Positions 1 to 5,683 of a stretch of DNA of 6,414 nt are shown piece by piece. The notes below the pieces were generated by a model. That model had not been told where the DNA came from, did no database searches, and saw nothing but the letters and a program-made list of their open reading frames with translations. Position numbers and translations under genes: made by a program. The stretch comes from Rickettsiales bacterium (lineage in GTDB: Bacteria > Pseudomonadota > Alphaproteobacteria > Methylaequorales > Methylaequoraceae). The stretch's first letter is position 1; the number at the start of each line of letters is the position of its first letter. The stretch spans positions 10,736 through 17,149 of the forward strand of contig PAYV01000010.1 in NCBI GenBank assembly GCA_002715305.1, in the 5' to 3' direction.

Positions 1-42
1 ATGATCACTTATACTTAAATTTTTTGAAAATGTTATTTTCAT
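1..42 (-). CDS. pepA: Leucyl aminopeptidase, N-terminal 14 codons (partial, runs off left edge)
   Basis: Read on the minus strand from the ATG at 42-40, the frame stays open to the window edge and gives MKITFSKNLSISDH. A short charged start of the type 'MKI-F' fits the N-terminus of PepA-type leucyl aminopeptidases, cytosolic metallo-exopeptidases of family M17. The main support is context: pepA is the usual divergent neighbour of lptF in proteobacteria, and this frame sits 62 bases from the lptF start, facing away from it. Fourteen codons are too few to prove homology and no catalytic residue is in view. The call is therefore an inference from position, direction and a plausible N-terminus. 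It could also be a chance open frame. Confidence 0.6.
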   Translation of the reverse strand, partial: MKITFSKNLSISDH

Positions 43-104
43 ATGTCAATTCTCTTCAAAATTTGCAATAAATATCTGTATATTGTTTTTTTTTTAAAAT
101 ATCA
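43..104. promoter_or_regulatory. Divergent intergenic region between pepA and lptF
   Basis: These 62 bases are the only non-coding DNA in the window apart from the 3-base gap before pdxA. They must hold the start signals for the lptF operon and probably for pepA. The region is almost entirely A/T and ends with a T10 tract at 86-95. I see no clear inverted repeat or recognisable operator, and no Shine-Dalgarno-like GGAG before either start codon. Confidence 0.5.
55..84 (+). promoter_or_regulatory. Candidate sigma-70-type promoter for the lptF operon
   Basis: TTCAAA at 55-60 matches four of six bases of the -35 consensus. TATATT at 79-84 matches five of six bases of the -10 consensus, with an 18-base spacer. 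Transcription would start near base 91, inside the T10 tract and about 14 bases before the lptF ATG, leaving almost no leader. In DNA this A/T-rich such matches arise easily by chance, so this is only the best candidate in the gap. Confidence 0.3.
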
Positions 105-1199
105 ATGAATTTAGTAGAAAAATATATTTTTAAACAGCTTTTTTTTAATTCCTTGTTAATTCTGCTACTAATAATTTCGGTCTTCTCTTTAAGTAAAAGT
201 GTACAGTTAATTGAGCTAATTATTAATAGAGGCCTTCCACCTTTCTTTTTTATTAAACTTATTATGCTATCATTACCTCAAGTAATACCAATATTGTTAC
301 CTATAATAGTATGTTTATCGATTTTCTTTGTTTTCTCGAGAATGCAAACAGACAAAGAATTAATAGTTTTACAATCTTCTGGAGTTTCTATATTCGATCT
401 AGCAAAACCAGTTTTAATATTTAGTGTTTTTCTTTCAAGTCTAAGTTTTTTCTTTACACTTCATTTAGCACCAAAATCAAACGAAAATTTTAAAGTTCTA
501 TTATATACAATTAAAAATGACTATTCTTCAACACTTCTCCAAGAAGGTATCTTTAATACTATTGGAAAAGATTTTACAATCTTTATTAAAGAAAGAATGT
601 CAGATGGATATTTAAATAATATTTTTATCCATGATTCAAGAGAAATTGAGAGTCCATCAACACTAATAGCCCAAAAGGGAAAATTAATTAATGATGGATT
701 ATCAACAAAAATTTTACTAGAAGATGGTTCACAACAGTTTCAGTCTAAGGAACAAAAGCTATCCGTTTTGTATTTTGAAAAATATTTACTTGATATAAAT
801 AAGAATGACAATCAATCAATACTTAATCGATGGAAATCTCCAGCTGAAAGAAGTTTATATGAATTGAAAAACCCAAATCCAAATTCTGGAGATGATGTTA
901 ATAATCTTCAAGCTTTCAAAGCAGAAATAACACATCGTTTTTCAGTTCCTTTAAATACTCTTGGATTTGCATTAGTTATACTCACTTTTATGCTTTCTAT
1001 GCGTTTTTTTAGAGTAGAAAATTACGTACACACTGTAAAAGTTTTTTTTCTAATATTATTCCTAGAAGTGATTTCAATAATGGCTGCAAATCTGTCAATC
1101 AAATACGAAAATATGCAAATTATCAATTTCTTACCATTTCTTTTAAGTATCCTATTAAGTTTTTATTTTTTTGAAATAACAAGAAAAATTAAGTCATGA
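105..1199 (+). CDS. lptF: LPS export ABC transporter permease LptF
   Basis: Inner-membrane subunit of the LptB2FG transporter, which extracts lipopolysaccharide from the inner membrane and passes it to the periplasmic Lpt bridge. The 364-residue protein has the YjgP/YjgQ-family plan: three N-terminal membrane helices (about 12-35, 47-78, 101-121), a periplasmic beta-rich domain (about 130-270), and three C-terminal helices (about 281-302, 309-331, 337-357). The cytoplasmic coupling segment DKELIVLQSSG (83-93) carries Glu85, which corresponds to the acidic residue that contacts LptB. The EITHRFSVPL motif at 274-283 leads into the fourth helix, as is typical. LptF rather than LptG is chosen because it is the first of the pair next to pepA and has the 'ERSLYEL' segment (248-254) seen in LptF proteins. 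The start has no Shine-Dalgarno sequence, but MNLVEKYIFKQ is a normal family N-terminus. Its stop overlaps the lptG start as ATGA. Confidence 0.95.
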   Translation: MNLVEKYIFKQLFFNSLLILLLIISVFSLSKSVQLIELIINRGLPPFFFIKLIMLSLPQVIPILLPIIVCLSIFFVFSRMQTDKELIVLQSSGVSIFDLAKPVLIFSVFLSSLSFFFTLHLAPKSNENFKVLLYTIKNDYSSTLLQEGIFNTIGKDFTIFIKERMSDGYLNNIFIHDSREIESPSTLIAQKGKLINDGLSTKILLEDGSQQFQSKEQKLSVLYFEKYLLDINKNDNQSILNRWKSPAERSLYELKNPNPNSGDDVNNLQAFKAEITHRFSVPLNTLGFALVILTFMLSMRFFRVENYVHTVKVFFLILFLEVISIMAANLSIKYENMQIINFLPFLLSILLSFYFFEITRKIKS

Positions 1200-2293
1200 T
1201 AAAAAATCTTATAGTTTTTAAATACTTGCTTAAAGGAAACTTATATTCATTTTTAATTGTTTTTATATTTTCTTCTATTTTATTCTTTTCCATTGATTTG
1301 ATTGAACTCATAAGAAGAGGTGCAAGTAAAGAAATTGAATTTGTGATCTTATTAAAACTAGCTATTTTTCATCTACCATCATTATTTCCAATCATTCTTC
1401 CAACGGTTTTTTTACTTAGTTCCATGAATACATATATGAAATTAAATAAAAATAATGAATTAAGCGTTTTGAGATCTTCTGGGTTTTCAATTTGGGTTCT
1501 TATTTTTCCTGCAATCGTTAATACAATAATCATTAGTTTTATATATTTATTTTTTTTTAATCCAATATTTTCCTATATGAATATTAAATTTAAAACTTAT
1601 GAAAGTAACTATTTTAAGGGAAGTTCAGGTTTGTTTTCTTTATCATCAACTGGTTTATGGCTTAGAGAAAATAATGATGAATTTTCTTTTGTTATTAATG
1701 CACAAAACTATTCATCTGAGGCAAAAACATTGAAAAAAGTTATTATTTTTAAATTTGATAAAGTTAAAAATCAATTTCTTGAAAGATTAGATGTTGAAGA
1801 AATAGAAATGATTGACGATCAAAAGTGGATTTTAAATAATGGTGTACGATTAGAAATAAATAAGATACCCCAAGAATTTAAAAAAATTGATCTCTTAATT
1901 GATTTAAGTGTTGATAAAATCGAACAGAATTTTAGGCCACCAGAAACTATAAGTATTTGGAAACTTAATGATTATATAAGAGATATTGAATCTTCTGGCT
2001 TTTCAGTGAAAAAACTGAAAATATACCAAAATTATGTTTATTCATATCCATTAATCCTAATTGCAATGGTATTATTAGGTTGTCTTTTATCACTAAGAAA
2101 AGATAGAATAAAAAAAAATATAATGAAAATACTCCTTGGCATAATCATTGGGGTAATGTACCACTTTATTTCAGATTTAATAAAAACCCTAGGCATTACA
2201 GGAAACTTAAATATTTTTTTTGCTGTTTGGTCATCTCCTATAGTTCTAAACTTGCTACTAGTAAGCGCCTTTATTCATTATGAAGATGGTTAG
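1196..2293 (+). CDS. lptG: LPS export ABC transporter permease LptG
   Basis: Second membrane subunit of LptB2FG, paralogous to LptF and forming the lateral gate through which LPS enters the cavity. The 365-residue protein has the same plan: helices at about 14-36, 48-77 and 100-122, a periplasmic jelly-roll domain (about 130-270), and helices at about 280-300, 309-329 and 338-360. LptG-type signatures are the coupling segment NNELSVLRSSG (86-96), whose Glu88 matches the LptB-contact position, GLWLREN (153-159) in the periplasmic domain, and PPETISIWKLNDYI (248-261) before the fourth helix. It starts inside the lptF stop (ATGA, 1196-1199) with no Shine-Dalgarno sequence, so translation is probably coupled. 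It overlaps the start of lptD by 14 bases. Length and motifs look intact. Confidence 0.95.
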   Translation: MIKNLIVFKYLLKGNLYSFLIVFIFSSILFFSIDLIELIRRGASKEIEFVILLKLAIFHLPSLFPIILPTVFLLSSMNTYMKLNKNNELSVLRSSGFSIWVLIFPAIVNTIIISFIYLFFFNPIFSYMNIKFKTYESNYFKGSSGLFSLSSTGLWLRENNDEFSFVINAQNYSSEAKTLKKVIIFKFDKVKNQFLERLDVEEIEMIDDQKWILNNGVRLEINKIPQEFKKIDLLIDLSVDKIEQNFRPPETISIWKLNDYIRDIESSGFSVKKLKIYQNYVYSYPLILIAMVLLGCLLSLRKDRIKKNIMKILLGIIIGVMYHFISDLIKTLGITGNLNIFFAVWSSPIVLNLLLVSAFIHYEDG

Positions 2294-2753
2294 ATTATTT
2301 ATATTTTTTATAATTTTAATTCATTTCGACCAAATTCTATCACAAGACAATCTGGAAATTAATGCTGACCAGTTCACATATGATAAGGATAATACAAGAA
2401 TTTTTGCAACTGGAAATGTTGAAATTATTGATAATGAATTCAAATTATATGCTGATAAAGTTTTTTTAAATAACACATCTAAAGTTCTTTCTGCTCAGGA
2501 AAATATTAAAATTTTTAATTCCGATGGAACTATTCTAACTGCCAATAAAATTGTTGCTGACCAATCTCTTCAAAATGCAATTATGAATGATAATTATATA
2601 TATTATCCATCTGATGATTCAAAATTTGGTAAAAATTATTTGAGGTTAGCAGCAAAAAAAGTTGAAAGAAGGGATCATGATTGGGAAAAAATGGATTATG
2701 GAATTTTTACAGCCTGCAAAATTTGTTTTAATGAAGAAACAAAAAAAAAATGA
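2280..2753 (+). CDS. lptD: LPS-assembly protein LptD, N-terminal part (frameshifted)
   Basis: 5' portion of the outer-membrane LPS translocon gene. Residues 1-22 form a signal peptide (MKMVRLF plus a hydrophobic stretch ending near SQ). Residues 24 to about 120 are the OstA/LptA-like beta-jellyroll that receives LPS from the periplasmic bridge, with the repeated pattern EINADQFTYD, FATGNVEI, LYADKVFL, ILTANKIVAD. A TACKICF segment with Cys146 and Cys149 follows. The frame then runs through an A10 tract and stops at TGA (2751-2753) after 157 codons, far short of the 700 or so residues expected. Removing one A gives EETKKNDPPLIQFKAKEI, which joins cleanly to the downstream half. The rejoined gene, 2280-4452, encodes 723 residues, normal for alphaproteobacterial LptD. 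The start overlaps lptG by 14 bases; Met3 is an alternative start. As read, this piece lacks the whole barrel and could not function alone. Confidence 0.88.
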   Translation: MKMVRLFIFFIILIHFDQILSQDNLEINADQFTYDKDNTRIFATGNVEIIDNEFKLYADKVFLNNTSKVLSAQENIKIFNSDGTILTANKIVADQSLQNAIMNDNYIYYPSDDSKFGKNYLRLAAKKVERRDHDWEKMDYGIFTACKICFNEETKKK

Positions 2754-4452
2754 TCCACCTTTAATTCAATTTAAAGCAAAAGAAATTATACATGATAAAA
2801 AAAAAAATATGGTCAAATATTATGATGTCTTTCTAGATGTTAAAGGAAATAGCATTTTATACCTTCCATATTTTTCTCATGCTTCTCCAATTGTAAAAAG
2901 AAAGGCAGGTTTTTTAGCACCTAAAATATTTCAAACTCATTTTTTTGGATTTGGATCAGATGTTCCTTATTATTATCCATTAAGTGATTATAGTGACATC
3001 ACAATTATGCCAAAATTTTCCTCAAAAAAAAACCCAGCACTATTTTTAGAACATAGAAGAAATTTCCAAAATGGAAATATTAAAGCTGAATTAAGTGGTA
3101 CAGTAGAAAATCAAACTGTTCATCAACTCAAAAAAAATAAACAGCGTGGCCATTTAAAAACAACAGGTTTTTTTAATCTAGGTAAAGATACATTTCTTGA
3201 TTTTAAGATTCATAGAACAACTGATAGAAACTACCTTAATACATACAAATATGGTTACAAAGATTTTCTAGAAAGTAGTTTTAAATTACAAAAACACGTA
3301 AGGAATAATTTTTACAGCCTAGAATCATATGCATTCCAAGATTTAAGAAGAAAAGTAAATCAACGAGAGGTCCCTAAAATATTTCCAAGAATTCTGATTG
3401 ATCTTAATTCAGAAAGAAAATTCAATAGATTTAATTTCTCTACTAATATAGAATTATCAAATATTTTAAAGTCTGAGGGAAGTGAATTAAAAAAAATTTT
3501 TCTTAACCAGGATATTTCTTTTCCTTTTCTTTTAAAAGACGGAACCATCTTTAAACTAAATGGCCATTTTAGTTTTGGGGGATATCATGTCGAAAAGTAT
3601 GACAACCCCGTTTCTGGAAATTATGAATATAGTAAACATAAAATCAATTATTTCCCGCAGGTCTCAATTGAAATTTCTAAGCCATATGTAAAAAAAAATA
3701 TTAAAAGTTTCTCAATTATTACACCCAAATTATTATTTGTAAGTGGCAACAAAAATGCCTTTTATAGAAATGTACCTGATTTTACAGAACTTAATTTTGA
3801 CTTTGATATAAGTGATCTTTTTAATAGAAATAGACTTTCTGGAAATGATAGATTTGATAGTAATACTAGAATTGATTATGGGGTTTCGTTTTTTAAAAAT
3901 TCACTATTAAATGAAAGAGACACATTTATTGAAATAGGTCAAAGTTATAACTTTGAAAAACAAAGATATTTAAATAAAAATAGTGGGATTGATGAAAATT
4001 TCTCTGATATTGTTGGTAGATTAGATTTTAATCCCCATTCACTCATAAATATAAATACTTTTTTTAGTTTGAACAAAAAAGAATATTCATTGAGAACAGC
4101 ATTAACTAGTCTAAATTTTGGTTCGTCAACATCAAGTCTCTCAATAGGAAATATTTATTCTTCTCCAGTAGTCAATGACAATGGGGAGACCACAATAGAA
4201 AAAAAGAACCAATTTTCATTTTCTTTTAATCAAAAGATTTTAGAAAACTGGAACTTTACTGCAACATCAACATTTGATAAAAAAAATAAAATTAAATTTC
4301 ATAACTTAGGAGCAAAAATTAAATATGAAGATGAATGCTTGGGTTTATCCTTTTCATGGCAAAGGACTTATACACATAATCCTGAGGATCCTACATCAAA
4401 TAGCTTTATGTTCTTATTTAGTTTTAAAGAAATAATGGAAAATGATTTATAA
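2662..4452 (+). CDS. lptD: LPS-assembly protein LptD, C-terminal beta-barrel part (frameshifted)
   Basis: 3' portion of lptD, in the +1 frame relative to the first part. The open frame extends back to a TTG at 2662, with ATGs at 2677 and 2731, but homology begins only at NDPPL (codon 2749). Earlier codons merely read the N-terminal part out of frame, so no independent start is likely. Strong family signatures follow: IHDKKKNMVKYYD, then YLPYFSHASPIVKRKAGFLAP (residue 194 onward in the rejoined protein), then VPYYYPLSDYSDITIMPKF. The rest is alternating, aromatic-rich beta-strand sequence typical of the OstA-C barrel. Near the end KYEDECLGLSFSWQRTYT carries Cys686 (rejoined numbering), the only cysteine in this half and at the position of the C-terminal disulfide cysteines of E. 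coli LptD. The protein ends on a strand, FMFLFSFKEI, plus a short tail. The stop overlaps the surA start by 11 bases. The barrel is otherwise undamaged, which argues against an old pseudogene. Confidence 0.88.
   Translation: MKEGIMIGKKWIMEFLQPAKFVLMKKQKKNDPPLIQFKAKEIIHDKKKNMVKYYDVFLDVKGNSILYLPYFSHASPIVKRKAGFLAPKIFQTHFFGFGSDVPYYYPLSDYSDITIMPKFSSKKNPALFLEHRRNFQNGNIKAELSGTVENQTVHQLKKNKQRGHLKTTGFFNLGKDTFLDFKIHRTTDRNYLNTYKYGYKDFLESSFKLQKHVRNNFYSLESYAFQDLRRKVNQREVPKIFPRILIDLNSERKFNRFNFSTNIELSNILKSEGSELKKIFLNQDISFPFLLKDGTIFKLNGHFSFGGYHVEKYDNPVSGNYEYSKHKINYFPQVSIEISKPYVKKNIKSFSIITPKLLFVSGNKNAFYRNVPDFTELNFDFDISDLFNRNRLSGNDRFDSNTRIDYGVSFFKNSLLNERDTFIEIGQSYNFEKQRYLNKNSGIDENFSDIVGRLDFNPHSLININTFFSLNKKEYSLRTALTSLNFGSSTSSLSIGNIYSSPVVNDNGETTIEKKNQFSFSFNQKILENWNFTATSTFDKKNKIKFHNLGAKIKYEDECLGLSFSWQRTYTHNPEDPTSNSFMFLFSFKEIMENDL
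2741..2750 (+). repeat. A10 homopolymer at the lptD frameshift
   Basis: Ten consecutive A residues lie immediately before the TGA that ends the first lptD frame. Nine As would read through as T-K-K-N-D-P-P-L and restore one 723-residue frame. Equivalent rescues are loss of one A, gain of two As, or a ribosomal +1 shift. A ribosomal -1 shift gives ATG ATC CAC CTT TAA and stops at once. The run is therefore the likely site of a base-calling error, a recent indel, or transcriptional slippage. Confidence 0.85.
2797..2807 (+). repeat. A11 homopolymer inside lptD, in frame
   Basis: An eleven-A tract encodes part of D-K-K-K-N-M in the downstream lptD frame. Family-like sequence continues in the same frame on both sides (KEIIHD before, VKYYDVF after), so no shift is present here even though the run is longer than the A10 tract 46 bases upstream. 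It is a second potential slippage or miscall site in the same gene. Confidence 0.8.
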
Positions 4453-5680
4453 AAGATTTTCAAAATTATACCTCATAATTTTGATCATTTTTTTCTTTTT
4501 TAATAGAATTAATGCTGAATCAAATGAGGAATTTGAAGGAATAATAGTTTCAGTAAATTCAGAAGCAATAACAACTTTTGATTTATCAGAAAGAATTAAA
4601 CTTGTTCTTAAATCATTAAGTCTAAGTGATAATATTGAAAACAGAGATTCTGTAAGAGAAAGAGTTCTTGACCTATTAATCTTAGAAAAGATTAAAAAAA
4701 AAGAAGTTACAGATGCAAATCTAGAATATAGCCAAGAAGAATTAATTACATTTACGTCATCAGTTTATAATTTTCCAAAAGATGAATTTGATTCTTTCAA
4801 AAAATTTGTAGAAGAAGAAGGTCTAGATATCGATGTTATTTTAGAACAATTATCAACAGAGCTTCTTTGGACAAAATTTTCTGAACAAAAGTTTGCATCT
4901 AAAGTAACTGTAAATCAAGAAGAAGTTGATAAAATCATTCAAAGAAATAAAAAAAAAGCTGGTAAAACAGAGTTTAATTATTCAGAAATTTTCATCGAAA
5001 ATGAAAATGCTGATTCATGGGAAGATACAGAAAAGCGAATGAACAAAATTTTATTATTATTAAAAAATGGTTCATCGTTTGAAGAATTAGCCAAAAGATT
5101 CTCCGATGGGGTTACTTCGGAAAATTCTGGTGATGTTGGTTGGATTATTGAAGATAATTTAGAAAAAAATATAAAAAATTTACTGAGCAAATTAAAAAAT
5201 GGAGAGATAAAAGCTCCTGTTAAAACCGATAATGGTTTTAAAATTATAAGAATGAACGGTAAAAGAAAAAATTCTAGTGGATTGGGAAATAAAGTTTCAT
5301 TTTTAAAAATTTCAACATTTGATAAAGATTCTATCAAAAACTTAAGCTTTGATATCAACTCATGCAATTCAAATTTTCAAGATGAACCTGATGAAAAATA
5401 CTCTATAACTCAAATAAAAGATATTCTTTCGAGTGAAATTTCTGAAGATTTTCTAACCTTGATTCAAGAAACTAAAGTTGGAGAAATGACAAAAGAAATT
5501 GAGATTAATGGGGAAATCTCCAAATTACTTATATGTGAAAAAGTTAGAAATGAAAAGGTAAATCCAAAAGAAAGAAAAAAAGTTGAAAACAAGTTATTTA
5601 GTGAGAGATATAACCAGCTCTCAAGAACATATATTTCAAATTTAAAAAAGAGTGCCAATATAAAATATATTAATAAATAA
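4442..5680 (+). CDS. surA: Periplasmic chaperone SurA with one parvulin-like domain
   Basis: Periplasmic chaperone that escorts unfolded outer-membrane proteins, LptD included, to the BAM machinery. The 412-residue product has a signal peptide (positives at 4-8, hydrophobic 9-20, cleavage near INA at 23-25). A SurA N-domain follows, opening with the typical EGIIVSVNSEAITTFDLSERI (from 32) and running helical to about 170. One parvulin-type PPIase domain spans about 176-275 (NYSEIFIE, LLLLKNGSSFEELAKRFSDG, NSGDVGWI, NGFKIIRM). The protein ends with a helix like that of SurA (SERYNQLSRTYISNLKKSANI). E. coli SurA has two PPIase domains; one is common in alphaproteobacteria. At the usual catalytic histidine of the last strand ('GFHII') this protein has Lys267, so isomerase activity is doubtful and chaperoning is the likelier role. 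It overlaps lptD by 11 bases and has no convincing Shine-Dalgarno sequence, so coupled translation is likely. Divergence makes PpiD/PrsA-like naming possible, but context favours SurA. Confidence 0.9.
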   Translation: MIYKRFSKLYLIILIIFFFFNRINAESNEEFEGIIVSVNSEAITTFDLSERIKLVLKSLSLSDNIENRDSVRERVLDLLILEKIKKKEVTDANLEYSQEELITFTSSVYNFPKDEFDSFKKFVEEEGLDIDVILEQLSTELLWTKFSEQKFASKVTVNQEEVDKIIQRNKKKAGKTEFNYSEIFIENENADSWEDTEKRMNKILLLLKNGSSFEELAKRFSDGVTSENSGDVGWIIEDNLEKNIKNLLSKLKNGEIKAPVKTDNGFKIIRMNGKRKNSSGLGNKVSFLKISTFDKDSIKNLSFDINSCNSNFQDEPDEKYSITQIKDILSSEISEDFLTLIQETKVGEMTKEIEINGEISKLLICEKVRNEKVNPKERKKVENKLFSERYNQLSRTYISNLKKSANIKYINK

Positions 5681-5683
5681 TTT

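Noticed and set aside
44..49. Perfect TTGACA on the minus strand as a pepA promoter -35 box
   Set aside because: It sits two bases from the presumed pepA start codon, so the -10 would fall inside the gene; no TATAAT-like sequence occurs at the right distance.
86..95. T10 tract as an intrinsic terminator
   Set aside because: There is no G/C-rich hairpin before it on the plus strand, and it lies upstream of the first gene rather than after one.
2662..2748. TTG (2662) or internal ATG (2677, 2731) as a true start for a separate downstream protein
   Set aside because: The codons before NDPPL are the lptD N-terminal coding sequence read out of frame, and there is no signal peptide, which an outer-membrane barrel needs. 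A split gene explains it better than a new gene.
3360..3548. 62-codon minus-strand open frame
   Set aside because: It lies wholly inside the conserved lptD barrel, has no recognisable domain, and its composition mirrors the opposite strand.
4978..5367. 129-codon minus-strand open frame antisense to surA
   Set aside because: It is Phe/Leu/Ser-rich because it complements Lys/Glu/Asn-rich surA codons. It has no family resemblance, and surA on the other strand is well supported.
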